Assembly (NCBI GenBank): GCA_034620365.1
Contig: JAQGEQ010000330.1
Location: forward strand, 62,001 to 126,000
Reading direction: 5' to 3'
DNA length: 64,000 nucleotides
Origin: Pegea sp. RAD2-039
Taxonomy: Eukaryota > Chordata > Thaliacea > Salpida > Salpidae
Shown: piece by piece, positions 36,211 through 49,124 of the stretch
Position numbering within the stretch: position 1 is the first letter of the stretch
How the letters are laid out: each line of letters begins with the position of its first letter
Notes under the pieces: generated by a model
The model's database searches: none
What the model saw: only the letters and a program-made list of their open reading frames with translations
What the model was told of the DNA's origin: nothing
Translations under genes and position numbers: made by a program

Positions 36211-37346
36211 TAATAACTAGTCATAAGTGTATGAGTTTACTTTGAAAACTACTCGAAATAGTCTACGTCATCATCATAATCCAAACTGTAACTAAAAAAA
36301 TTTAAAGTTTAAAACATTTTAACCAACTCTTGTAGTAGTTAAAAGTTATATTCAAGGAAAACATTAATAAAAACTATTAAATGTTATTTTGGTTCTTGTT
36401 TCTAAGTTGTTTTATCAATGATCACTGTATCAAGTTAGACAACAACGTTTGATATTTAGAATGAAGTAAACAGTTTAAAACTAAAGGTACAAAAAAAGTT
36501 AAACTTGAAAAAAAACTTTAAAATTTACAGCTTATTAAAAAGTTATGAAACGATAAAAAATTATAAGGGCATATTAATAGATAATATTGCTTTTATGATA
36601 CGTAAAAGAATTGTAACGTATTTGAAAATTAATTGTATGTAAGTTTTATAACCTCTTTTTTTATAAATGATAGTCAACAGCAACCAGACAGCTAAACACA
36701 ACAATCATTATTTACATAATTTACATCAACCAAAATACTTCTTATACATCTTAACGAATTTTTCTTAGAAATTGTCAACCAATAAACAAATATTTGCACA
36801 AGCACACCGGCTACTAGTTGATTTATTTTATACTTATTCAAAAGAGTTGAAAATTTAAAATCAAATTTTTTGGAAAAAATACAATTAGACTTATTAGATA
36901 TTATAAGATATATTTAAAATTAGATTGATAAACTCTTAATTGGTTCCTCAATACGCAATCAGCTACGAAATGATCTAAAATCCAAACTAACTGCTGTCAT
37001 TGTGTCTGTCATCGTTTCTATTATCTTTTTGATCTTCATTACAAAATAAGTTAAACCTTTCACTTGATCATTTCAACAAATATATATAACTACTTAAAGT
37101 TAGCAATATTATTTTCTTTTATTTTTCAGTACATTTTGTTTTATTATGTGGCAAATGGCAGGTCACTTACAGATAACTAAAACTGAAACACAAAACAATT
37201 AAACGTTGTAAAAGAAGTATTACATCCATACATGTTATATTTATGTTACGCTGTAAGCACATACTACTAAAACACTTTACAAAAATTAGATAACACAGTT
37301 TTATATTGATAAACATTAAAAGAGACACAAGTAAATTTTAGAAAAA
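36211..37346. other. Unique intergenic sequence, nothing assigned
   Basis: Between the TGACGTCA cluster and the 3' end of the minus-strand gene. No frame, repeat or RNA gene is evident; it presumably holds the 3' UTR of that gene. Confidence 0.45.
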
Positions 37347-39671
37347 TCAAAATGGCGTTGTAGGTAGATCGTTAAGTTTACTTAAAATTTTTTTGAAGGT
37401 AATTTTTTTTCTATTTATTTTAGAGATATTTTCTAAGATTAGTAAGTATTCATTCAACAAATTGGTTTGTAAATTGAGAGCATAGCTTTGATTAAAATTT
37501 CTGCATACTTTTGCAACAGTTACTTGAATGCAGGTAATTAGTTTAAAAAAACATTTTTCATTAGATGGAGTAATTCTATCATCCAACAAGCTAGGCAAAC
37601 TCTTCAAAAAAAAGAAGAAACTTTGTAAAATTTTTACTATTAAGTCAGCAGAATTTGAAATGTTTCTTATCAAACTTCTTATCATTATCAGCCATCCTTC
37701 AAAATTTATCATACTTAAATTATTCCATCCAATACAATAAGGGAAATTTTTTCCGGTAAGAAAAAATTCTTCCATTAGTATAACAGCTCTTTCAGGTTCT
37801 TTTGTATAATCGATAAACTTAGGAACTAGCAAAGTAAACAACCAAACTTTTCGTTTTAGTAAAAATATTGAATCAAAATTGATTTAATTTCATCTTTATT
37901 ATTGCTTGATTGCTGTTGAAATTTCAGGATTATATCCTTTTTCAAATCATCTATTTTTTTTGATTCTGTAGTAATAAAATCTACAGGCAATCTTAAGAAA
38001 TCATCCTGTAAGATAGAGCTGATAAGACCAATTACACGATGTTTTTCTTTATCAAAGTATAAAAAAAAGTCTAAATAGTTTTGTGATGATTCTGGTTTTT
38101 CAATTTGAAAATTTGTGTATTCAAACGGAAATTCTGCAAAAGCAAATAACTTTAGTGTATTTTTAGATGGTGATAAAAGCAATTGATGCAATAAACAATC
38201 AAAAAACGTTTTAAGCATCACGTCTTTTACAAACAAGTTGTCATATTTCTTTGTTTTATCAAGAATTATATAAAACATTTTATCTAAAAGTTGACATTTT
38301 TCACCACTTGAGTACTCCTTTGTATGTTTTCTATTTAAAAAGCAATCTTGCGACTTGTTGCTAGCATTATTATTCAGCGATTTTACTAAACAAATATTCA
38401 GTTGTTTCTTTAGAGCAAAAGCTAAAGTAACTAACAACAATATAATCCTCAGACATATAGTAATAGGCCGGTATGTGTTTTGATCTCTCAAGCATTTTAA
38501 AATCGTTGAGTTTAATACTGAAAAGGAAAATTTTATTTATAAGAGAAATTAAACGTTCATTGGTAAGAAAAACTTGTTTTTGTTTTCCTTTAAGACTTTC
38601 TCCCAGTTTGTAATCATAATGACTGAAGTGTAAGCTCTTATAGATACTTCTGTTTACATATAAACCGTTTGCAATCTTCTTCAATTCATTAGATTTAAAG
38701 CCTACAAATTTGTAAGAACAAACTAACTGTATTAACCAATCAAAACAAACTAAAGCTGACGAAAGCGTAGTAATCAATGATTTCTCAGTCTCAATTACAT
38801 GCTTGGTAAACTCAGTTTTGCATAATTTGCGAATCTCTTTTGAGCAAAAAGTTTGTCTAAAAACATATATTTGATTTGCATTTGATAAATGGACAAATAA
38901 AAGCAAGTCACAATACATTACAAGCTCTCTAATAAATGTGGCTGTTTTCACATAAGCTGAAGAGTAATAAAGTTGGCACTGATGGAAACAGATAGTTTTG
39001 TGAGCATACCCATCTAAAAATGACAGATATGTTTGCAATTTATTTAACCCAGATTGAGAATGTGACGTATTTGTCGGGGATGAAGAGAAAGAAAAGGATT
39101 TTATCAACTCAACAAATCGCTTATTAGTTTGTTTACAGTTTGTTTTTGAAGTTGTTATAAACACGTTTAGAATTTGTGACAAGAAACATGAAAAAGCAAT
39201 TGTCTTAAAGTTCTGCAAAATGTTAGATGATTCCAAACCTTCAGCAATTATCAAACAATGTTTCAAAAGTTCTAAACCAACAAAATATTCTTCCACTGAT
39301 TTAATTTTCTTTAAACAATATCCCACTCCAAAAAAAAAAAAAAGTTTTACTAAAACCATTTCATATGAAAAATTACTAACATCAAAATCTTGTAGCTTAT
39401 ATACCCTAACAAAATTATCATCCTGAGATATCCAATAAACGCATCCAGGTAAAGGAATTTTGTTTCTCAGAAAAAAATGAGACATGCAATCAAGTTTATC
39501 GGTATCAAAATTATCACGATTGTATTTATGTTGAAGTTCTAAATTATTTTCTAAAACTTCTTTTGTAAAAATGAATTGAAACATTCTACCTTGCAAAATG
39601 TAGAACTTGTTTTCTTTTATCTTGTACTGTTTTACAAACTCAGAAAACTTATCAGCTTTTAAACTAGACAT
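37347..39671 (-). CDS. Unidentified large helical protein, frame broken twice
   Basis: Three minus-strand frames join end to end into about 760 codons: residues from the ATG at 39671 to about 38520, a second frame from there to about 37861, and a third to the TAA at 37347. The first break lies next to GT(37 nt)AG at 38518-38554, whose removal restores the frame exactly and whose 3' end (TTTTCCTTTTCAG) is a good acceptor; a one-base homopolymer indel would also repair it. The second break is at an A5 run on the plus strand (37861-37865), where one extra base restores the frame; no intron fits there. The protein is rich in Leu, Phe, Lys and Ser and looks all-helical, with no signal peptide or motif I know. 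A TTTTTACAG acceptor lies about 20 nt upstream of the ATG, hinting at a 5'UTR intron or trans-splicing. It may be a real gene with assembly errors or a young pseudogene. Confidence 0.7.
38518..38554 (-). other. Candidate 37-bp intron or frameshift site
   Basis: On the minus strand this segment begins GTTTAATT and ends TTTTCCTTTTCAG. Removing it joins the upstream frame (after T-N-E) to a clean downstream frame starting L-L-N-S-T-I-L-K-C-L. At 37 bp it is shorter than the 48-bp RPB9 intron, so a one-base error in one of the adjacent A4 runs is an equal alternative. Confidence 0.45.
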
Positions 39672-42600
39672 TATTATGGATTATCAGTCTGTAAAAATTA
39701 TTTGTACATCTTTAACATATGCAGAAGTATATAAAGATAATATCTTATACTAATTTGCTTAGCCTTACATAAAAGCATGAATAATTCAAATTAGTTAGAT
39801 CTTAAATAATAGCGAAGATGAGAACTTTTCAACATATATCTTTGCACTTCTCTTTTATTACATCATAGACTTAAAACTTACAGTAACGAAAAAAAAAGAC
39901 AACAACGTTGTTGATATGTAAATAAAGAATAGTAAATAAAAAATTAAAACTTTTACAAACACTTGAAAATATTTTTAAATTATTGCTAAAAGGTATTTAT
40001 TTATTAGAGCTTGCAAAGTAATTACAAAGCTTAGTTTTAAAATAATATCTAAACTTATTATAATATTGTTTTTCAGGTTACCACGAATTATTGAAAAAAT
40101 ATGCAAAACATGAGAAAAAACAGTTGCTAAATAGAAATTATGAGAAAAGAATGTCCAACTGTAAAATCCAACATAAAACTTTTTGTAAATATCTCCAAAA
40201 ATTGATACTACTTTTATGTAAAACAGTTGATTAGTTTCATGTGCAGTAAAAATAAACTATCAAAGGTTGTAAAAATTGATAGATTTATTAAAATTATTCC
40301 TTGTTATCGGTTTCTACAATGATTTTTCAGTTTTTTCTAAATGATATGTTGACTCAAAAGTGTATTTTTAATTTAAGAATACATTTTAAAACTTACTTTT
40401 TTTAAACTTTGTTTTAAATAACATTTTTCTCCATTTACATTAAAGTAGTAAATCCTTTAAAGCTTTTTGTAGTAAACTTTTACTTACTTCTTCAATATTT
40501 ATAACAGTTGAGCAATTATTAAACACCTTAGATACAAAAGTTTATTCGTTTAATGAAAACTTCACTAATAATACAAAATAAGTGAAAGCTGCTAATAGGA
40601 TAAAAACAAACAGTAAAATTCAGCAAAATTATTTGATTAACAAACAAAACCTGTGTTACATAGGATTTAATTGTCAAATTCTAAACTTAGTTTATTGTTC
40701 TATCTTCATATACATGAGCTTGTAGACCAATTTACAATTAATATTTTGTTGATTTGTATTTTTAAGGATAATGAAGTATTGAATTAGTTTGTAAATTGGT
40801 GTCAGATAATTAAGTATCATGGGCTACTATTTTTAATAAAGTTTCAAAAGTTTGGTATCTACAAATTATATCTTAAAATTTTATTTTATTCAATAACAGA
40901 GTTTTAGTAATGTTATGATTAAACATGATTAAACCGGTGCCAAGTTGCTTTATTAGTCAACATTTATATTAACAACCAGTTTGATCATATTAATCTACCA
41001 ACTAAAAAAATAATCCTAGTTATTGACTCAATAAAAAGGCAATTAGCGCCACATAGCAGAAACAGTTAAAACGGCCAAATTAATTTTTAAAATAACATTT
41101 TTCTAGTTGTTATAATTTTTAATATTCTTTCTTTATTAATTACCAAACTTCTACACAAAAGTGGAGAAATTTAATCCATTTGAATTGTGAAATGTAAAAT
41201 TTTTTTTCAATAATAGATATATTACATATTTGCTAATATTTCACTTGAATATGACATTTCAAATATTTATTAATATAGTTAACTTGATATAATTAATAAA
41301 AAGAATAATGTTACATCATTAAAAGAACTTCAATTAAATCCGCCATAAGTGTAATTATAGGGTCCCAATCTTGTCAAGATGAATATTAAAGTATATTTAA
41401 CACTTAAATATATTCATTATGAAAATATGCATTGTTGAAACACTTGGTCTTAGTCTTAAACTTGGTAGTGATATTTTAATCTAGAAATATTTTTCCTCAG
41501 AAGACTAAGGCTTTTTTTTCAATATTCATGTTAACAACAACTGGAATTTTATAAATAAGGAGATTAACAACTTAATCAATTACCACAAAAATTAAGATTT
41601 CGCTCAACATGACACTTAACACGTGCAACTTAAATTTACTGAGCCTGGTTATTAAAATATATTTTTTAATATTCTTTGCAACAAAATAATTTACTTAATT
41701 TTTGCAAAAACTTTTACTTCCTTCATATAATAAAATGATCAAATTTCTTTGCTTAATATAATTTATCAGAACTGATTTATTTCATAAATTTCGTAATTTC
41801 ATTAAATTTGATAAATTTATTAAAAATTCACAAATATTGTAATAAAATGACTTGAAAGATAGTTTTGAGTAAATTATAAACATTAAACTTAAAAAAAAAT
41901 GTTTTTCAGTAATTTTAGTTGTTAATCAATTTTGATAAGTTAGTAATGGATGTGAAAAGTGTAAAAGTTCAAAACTTTAGAATCACTAACTGCTATACAA
42001 TTTCTGTCGTAAAAATATGAATGAATTATCTGAAGTGTATGAAAGTGATTGAATAATTTCTTTAGCAAGGAAAATATAATTCTTATATTTTATTCATTTT
42101 CCCTATTGATATTGAACTATAAAATAATAACCAAGATTTGCTTATGATTTTGCAAACTTTCTATTTTCTTAATTTTTCTTTAATAATATTTGTTTTATAG
42201 AGCTATTTACGTAATTTTGCAATCAGTATTAAAAGAATAGATGTTTTTTTCGGTAAATATAGTTGACTAAGTTGGTTTCTACAATTAATTTGACGAAAAT
42301 ATATCTAAAATTTTTCTAAGTTTTTGTTTTAAAAAAATTTTCATTAAATGATCAATTTTAAATAAAAAACAACGTTTTTAGCTCAGAAAATAATTTTTCA
42401 GTGTGGTATTTTTAAAACATAATTTTTTTTTATTCAAGAAAACGCTAGTTGCTAAATTTTGATCAACTTGTTTAAGGACATTGTTTAGTAATTTAAAAAT
42501 GGTATTTTTTTAGTTTTTATTTACGAATCAAAAAAAAATAAATCATCATGCTCGAAATATAATATATAAAGGCAAAGAACTTAAAGGAAGGACAGAAAGG

Positions 42601-42784
42601 TCTAAAAAGAAAAGTCAGCTAAAGTGATTAATTTCGAAAAAAGTTCAACAGAAAACTTTAGAAATAAAAGTTAATGTTAAACACTTTTTGTGAAATGTTA
42701 TTTGGTAAAAAGTTCTTGAAGAAGCTTCAGTAATTTTCAGTAAAAATTTTTATATTAATAGAAATGAAATTTATCAGTTAACTT
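39672..42784. other. 3.1 kb without recognisable features
   Basis: AT-rich with no module-A copies, palindromes or convincing frames, unlike most of the window. It lies upstream of the minus-strand gene at 37.3-39.7 kb and may include its promoter. Confidence 0.45.
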
Positions 42785-42910
42785 TTATCAGCCACAAGAT
42801 GTCTCTCTAATAGTTTTATTTTCATAATTTTAGAGACTATAATTATTCTACCTTTATTTCTACTTGACATATAGTGCTGCTCAGTGACTTAAAGATTCCA
42901 GTTTTTATAC
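42785..42910 (+). repeat. Module A, isolated copy
   Basis: Sense copy from GCCACAAGATGTCTC to CTGCTCAGTGACTTAAAGATTCC. It stands in otherwise unassigned sequence, so it is useful for defining module ends. Confidence 0.65.
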
Positions 42911-43269
42911 TTCCGCTGCGCCACTCTGCTGAATGCATATTATTATTAGCTAATTATAAAGCTAGAACTTTCTATTAAACTTCTTTACCTAAAATTTTGC
43001 AGCTTTGGAACGAGAGACTTGAAACCATTATTATTATTCAAAAAAATTAAAAAAAGTAGTTTTATTTAACTAGACTAAGCAGCAAACTTATGACTAATTA
43101 ACAAATACGGCTTATAAATATTCAAAATTTAAATTTTAAACTAAAAAAAGTTTGAAAAAGTATTTGTAGATATTTTAGCAAAAGTACAAATTTCCATTAT
43201 GCATTTAATGTTAGCTAAACAAACTCAATTGATTAAAAAGTTACTTTTGAAACTAAAATATTTATTTAA

Positions 43270-44960
43270 AAATAAAACATCTGGCTTAAAAACTATTGTA
43301 ACCAAGAAGTTTTTGAACTATCTAAAATTGTAATCACATCAAAACTAGTAAATAAAACTTTTATTGAAATAACAGAATTAACAATTTTAAGTTTCACCTC
43401 TGTATGTAATAGAGATTAAATTTAGAAATATTTAAGAGGATGCAATTGTAATGAAGTTTAAAAATAAAACAATTTTAAAGACATTCTAGTGTTTCAACTT
43501 TAAGTAAAAAGAACAATAAGAACAATTTTCTTTCAAAAAAAGCAAATTTTAGAAATCTTCTAGATTTTGGAGCAAAATATTAATTTGAAAAATGAATAAT
43601 AATAAAAATCAAATTAATATAAAATTAATTTTTTCTTTCAAATTTTAAATATTTTTAGCAAACATTATTATTTACTATTTTATTTTCATGTAAATTAAGT
43701 ATCAGTAATGTTGTTTTACAAAAAATATTTTTCAATGTTTTTCAAGAATGATAATATTATGAAAAAGTAGAAATAAACAAAATAAATAAAAATATTAAGA
43801 AATAAAAACATTAACTTTTATTAGCAAACTTAAACTTAAAAAAATATAATTATTAAAATTTCATAAAAGAGTATGTTTGAAAATTATCCATATTTCTTCA
43901 TGTTTTGTTTTTCTCCTTTAATAGTTTTCCGACAATAAATTTACTTCAAAATATTTCACATTCAAATTTCTAGCTATAGATAAATCTCAATTTCAATAAA
44001 ATTTACTTTTAAGGAAATTTTAGAATAAAAATTAATATTTTAATTTTCAACAAATACTTTTTTTATTAGCAGATAAAATTGTTCTACTTTTGGTTGAATT
44101 AAAACTAAACAAAAAAGGAGAAAAAGTAATTTAAAAAACTTTTTTTGAGTTAGCTATAGTATTGAATACTATTATTTCTGTTTTCTAAGAGATTACTAAA
44201 AAAAATAATTTTGGTTTTTAGGAATAGTTGTTATATTATTTTAATGGATAGATTTATAAGGACTCATCATCAAAATCATCAGCATTAAAATCAACATCTT
44301 ACCAATATCTGAATTTGATGATCATCTTCTTTTTTCAAAAACTCTTCTTTCAAACTTAAAACCAAACAAATCAATCACTGATGACGTCACATGCTGATGA
44401 CGTCATCTCCGATCGAAACCATATGTTATTTTGAACTCGTCAACTTCTGTCTTATTCATCTTTGTCAAAGATCGTGTTCCACGTCGCTTTGAGATCTTGT
44501 GGAAAAATATTAAATCTGTTTTAGAAGAGATTATGTAAAAATTATATTGTTTTTAAGAAATCATAAAAAAAGAAAGATCCTTTAATAATTAAACTTCAAA
44601 TTAGTTTATTTTTATTTACTGCTACTTTTTGCATTTTACTTTTAAAGTTTCAAAAAAAAATACTTTTTGGTCAAAAATATCTTAACTAATTTTAATGTAA
44701 TAATTTTGAAGATTTAAAAATAACTTTTTGTTCTATTTTTCAATTTTACTATTTACTTTTCAATCACCATCAAAATGTTTATTTAGTTTCTTTTATGAAT
44801 TTTATGAAATGAATTTCATTTTTATTATTGAAAAAATTCTAATTGAAGTGTATTTACATCTATTAAAAAAGAAATTCTGCTGAGTGATTTTAAACTTACA
44901 AAACAATCCTTTTAAATATTCCTAAATATTTAAATTATTTTCAATAAAATATTTTCATTT
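43270..44960 (+). repeat. 1.7 kb repeat, direct partner of 53.5-55.2 kb
   Basis: Displaced by about 10.26 kb from its partner. It runs from the ACTATCTAAAATTG block through CTGTATGTAATAGAGATT, a CAAATTTCTAGCT block and the inverted exon pair to a degenerate module-A end (AAATTCTGCTGAGTGA). Relative to the 3.1 kb units its right part is inverted. Confidence 0.7.
44303..44510 (-). pseudogene. Exon pair copy, donor site lost
   Basis: Inverted relative of the pairs at 9.8 and 14.9 kb. The first exon reads KISKRRGTRSLTKMNKTEV and then DEFKITYGFDRR before a stop. The donor GT has become AT, so the short intron could no longer be spliced there. The second exon (44303-44354) keeps its 52-nt length, acceptor and GTAAG donor. 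Confidence 0.55.
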
Positions 44961-46969
44961 TAATCTTAAAATAAAAATTTTCTTTAGATTAAATTAAACT
45001 GTTAAAAAATCTTATTTGGGTTGCAATTATAAAAATGCAGGTAAAAAAAGCCAAAAAAATTTCAGCAGATCATTTAAAGACGCGTCTTTTTACTTGAATA
45101 ACTCGGGTTTTCTTTTAAACCATAAAGTAAGTTAGTTTTTTTTATCTTATTCCAAATTTTTCAACAAAATGTTTTTACAAAATGTTAGTTCTTACAAGCA
45201 GACAAAAAGATATTCATTTCAACTTTCACAAAACGCTTTTCAGTTTAAACATTTTTACCACAAAATAATAATAATTAATTTTCAATTATTTGACTTTTCG
45301 ATATAGTTATGACTTTTTATAAAACTTTGTTTAACAAATGTTAATCATCAAAAAAACATTATTTATTTCTTGAACAAGTGTCATCGTAAAATTCTTTTTA
45401 AAGAATTTCGAAGCTGTACATTGAGATTCAACTTTCTCAGGCATGCCATCTACAGTTTGGTATTTGTGAAAAGTTTTTGAACGATTTTATTCAATAATCT
45501 ACCTAAATTTATAAAATAAAATAAATCTATAAAATCTGTAAAATAAAAAAATCAAACGTAAAAATGAAACAGAGACATTTTGTGACTGGAAAAAGTAGTA
45601 AATAAAAGATTTTTTATGTTTCATTGACATACAATAGCATACTGCGAACAAAGATTTTATAATTAAAAATCAAAAGAAAATTGAAAATCAAATCAATTAA
45701 TATTATCAATGAAATATTCAAAGCAGTTTTAAATTTGAAAGTTTCCAGTTATTTTTTTGATACAATTGTCGGATTACTTTATTGACACATAGTCGATTTA
45801 AAAAATAGCTTTTTATTTAATGCAAAATAACAATTATTTTATTTTTCATAAATAGTTTATAGAAGATTAGAAATAACAAAGCTTTTATAAAGAAAAATTA
45901 GTTGAAATAATAAATTTATTACAAAATTCAAATGGTTAAATTTCATTGTAAAAGCTCAGACGAAAACGGTGATATAGGATGTGCTATGAGTGATGATATT
46001 AAAAAAAAAGTAAGAGAAAGTGAGACGAAAGAAACTAATCGAGCAACACAAGGTGAAATGCAAAATAAATAGCTGTTAAAGTTTAATATTGTGAAAATTC
46101 AAATTTCATATCAACTTTAAAAAATAATTTTATTATTTCAAAAACGAAATTGGTTGCAAACTAAACATCTCACTAAACAATCAAACCAAATTTTAGATAG
46201 AAAATTCGAATTAGAAATTCTAATAATTCCGGTATTTGATAAATGTTTTAGGGACTTTGTAGTAAAACTAATGTGTCTATTTAAATTTTAAAAATTTTGT
46301 TATTAAAATAATTGAGTATAATTTTTTTAAGTTAGGTTAAATACTTGTTGTTGGATTTATCAAACTAATTTCTAACAAAATTTAAAATTGAAATCAGAAT
46401 TTATAAATCCAGGTATTGAAGATTTTTACATCTATTGACCTACAAGATTTAGCTTCTGAAGTTTATAGTCAATTAAACTTTAATTTAATTTTCAGTTAAT
46501 TTAAATTGATATTAATAAAGATAATTTTAAAAAGTTGTGTAATCACGAATAACTTATTTGTCAGTTTTTGTATTCATTTAGGTTTAAGCTGAAATTCATT
46601 TTATGCTGAGACCACCATTTAAAAGGAAATGCACAAATTTTGTAAGAAAAGTTACAGCTTTCTGGATATTAACAGATTTTAGTAGAGTATATGAAAGAAT
46701 TGTGAGTAAAAGAATAACTCAAACATTGATAAGATCATGCTGTAGCCAGGAACTTTTAAAATGAGAAGTAAAAATTAAGTTCATACCGAACTGTTCATCT
46801 TTTTAAACAATTTCTACTTTGTCAGTTAATTAATAGTTAAACTAAAAGTGACATTAATAAATCGCTTGTTGTTTGTCTTAATTTTAATAGAATTTCTTGT
46901 ACTAAATTATAAACTGAAAAAATCTTTATAAATACATTTTGTAAAATATAATTGAATTTTGCGATTTAT
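44961..46969. other. AT-rich spacer with degraded repeat traces
   Basis: Traces only: a degenerate module A (AGACATTTTGTGACTGG, near 45.57 kb) and a decayed palindrome (ATTGACACATAGTCGATTT, 45.78 kb). No gene. Confidence 0.4.
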
Positions 46970-47200
46970 TTTTCAGTCACAAGATGTCTCTCGAGTAGTT
47001 TTATTTTTATACTTTATAAAATTATAAGTTTTGTATCCTTAGATTCGCTACACAAATAGAGTTACTCAATGACTTTAACCTTACAAAACATCCTGTAACT
47101 TTTATCAATAACCCTTGTATTGAGATTTATAAATAAAAATTAATAGTCGGTTACAAAAAATTGACTTAATTCAGTGACTTCAAACTTCGAAAACAAATTT
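46970..47200 (+). repeat. Module A plus 3' flank
   Basis: Sense copy starting CAGTCACAAGATGTCTC. Its downstream flank (ATAACCCTTGTATTGAGAT, TTGACTTAATTCAGTGAC) recurs at 21.9 and, inverted, at 49.75 kb. Confidence 0.6.
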
Positions 47201-47447
47201 AAAATATTTTCCAGAAACAAAAAATAAAGAGTAGTTTGCTAATTTCTGTATTACACAAGTAAGCATATTAACAATTTTTTTAATTAGTTTAAAAAATAAT
47301 TTGCTTTAAAGTTTCATTTTTTTTTATACGGAATCTACTTGTTAAGTTAGTTTTATTATGTTAAATTTTATGAAGTAGAATTCAATATTTTCTTAAAGCT
47401 ACTTAATTTAGAAAATAAATAATGAATAATATTGTTTGGATAAATTT

Positions 47448-47888
47448 GTTTGGAGTCGGAGTAAAACTGAATTTAACTGATTATTTGTAAATTTTCCAAT
47501 ATTTGTTTCAATATTTTTGTTAAACTTTAAATTGAAAAATGTTTTAAAATATGATTGCAATTTACTATTTATTTTTCAACCACAAGATGTCACTATACTT
47601 GTTGTATTTTCATTTTTTTTAAATTATAAAGGTTCTGTTTAAGATCTGTTCGAGAAATACTGTTGCTCAGTGACTTTTAGCTTACAAAACATTAATTTTC
47701 AAGATTTAAATCAGTTTTTTTTTCAATCTCATAAGTATACATAGTCGTTTTAGTTTTGAAAAATACATTTAAAATGTTAATACTAAAACGTGTTATGCAC
47801 TGAAAAGTAGGAAATAATTTCTTTAGAAGGCTGATAGTAAAAGAAAGAAAATTTGTATTAAAGTTTTTAATAAATCAAATTTTTAACG
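47448..47888 (+). repeat. 440-bp direct repeat, partner at 34.80-35.24 kb
   Basis: Direct partner of 34,796-35,236. Here the match is followed by a TCTCCTGACAAATACTAGATG site and a diverged GTCGAC-CATAT-GTCGATA palindrome (48003-48021), as in full-length relatives. Confidence 0.75.
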
Positions 47889-48002
47889 ATTTTTTTAGAA
47901 ACTTACTTTTCTCCTGACAAATACTAGATGAAAAGATATCGTTATATTTAGAAATGTTTTCTAGCTTTCACCAATTGCTAGTTCCAAATAGAAAATTTTT
48001 GT

Positions 48003-49124
48003 TGTCGACCATATGTCGATAAATGAGTCTGATAATAAGAACTAAAAATTAACTGCAATCTTTAAATTTCTCATATTTGAAATAAAATGAATTTATAATT
48101 ACTTAAGAAAATATATTTTTTCTTTGTTCGTGAACAACTAGTAATTTTCAAATTAACAAATTGACCAAAAACAAAAAATGTATAAATTGTAGTTTTTAAA
48201 AACTGATTTGTCAAAAAGATCAAATTACATTTCTTCATTTTAACTATTGAAAAGCTGTCGGGTTAAATTATAAAAACGAACTTTAATACTTTATTTGAGA
48301 ATATAAATATTTTAGAGGTAAAAACAAATATTTAATTGTAACTAGAAAATCGTTGATTTTTATTTGTAAAGCTATAAATAAAATTGTTTTTTTTTAAAGA
48401 AACTGCTTTGGCATATTATTAAGCTTCTTTGTCATTTTAAGGCTTTGAAATTATTTAAAAGAATGTTACTAACCCTAAAAAAGTAAAAGTAAAATCTAAT
48501 TTGTTTTTAGATGTTCTTAAAGTTTTTAATTAAAAATTACTTTTTGAGTATATATATAATATATAAACTCTTTTCATCACATTCTTAAGATAGTCCAATA
48601 TTACTTTTTATAAAAAATATTCTTGATAATTAAATTGCAAGAAATTAAAAGCTAGTAAAAAAACTTCGAATGAGTTAAATCCACTTTTTTCACTACAAAA
48701 TTAAGTTTGAAATAAAATTATTTTTACTAAAAATCATTCAAATCTTCTCACTGAATTCATTCATATAATTCATACTAAAATAAAAAACATTTATATGAAA
48801 TACATATACTTCTTTATGCTCAAAGTCACTCAGTAACACTTTTTTACTGACAGATAGGAGGATACAACGTTTATTAGTTTATAAAATAAAAATATAAAAC
48901 TATCATAAATAAATCTTGTGACTGAAAACTAAATAGTAAAATGCAATTAAATTTTTCAAAAGTTATAATTTATATTTTAATGTAATAAACTTTAATAAAA
49001 GTGAGACAAAATGAAAATAGTTTGTTTAAGTCAGGTTTACACTGAATCTTAATGAATTGACAAGAAAAATTAAATAAAAATTTGAAAAAAGATAATTATA
49101 GAAAGGTTATCAATGAGATAAAAA
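48003..49124. repeat. Mosaic including an inverted module A
   Basis: 48,090-48,260 (TTGTTCGTGAACAACTAG and flank) recurs at 57.1-57.24 and 60.29-60.42 kb. 48,480-48,780 is related to 60.44-60.72 kb. Module A is inverted at 48,820-48,930. No gene. Confidence 0.5.

Noticed and set aside
37528..37740. 70-codon plus-strand frame, and another at 39,220-39,426
   Set aside because: Both are antisense shadows of the minus-strand gene at 37.3-39.7 kb.
37347..39671. Assignment to a named large helical protein such as MMS22L
   Set aside because: Only general helical character supports it; no motif could be matched by eye.
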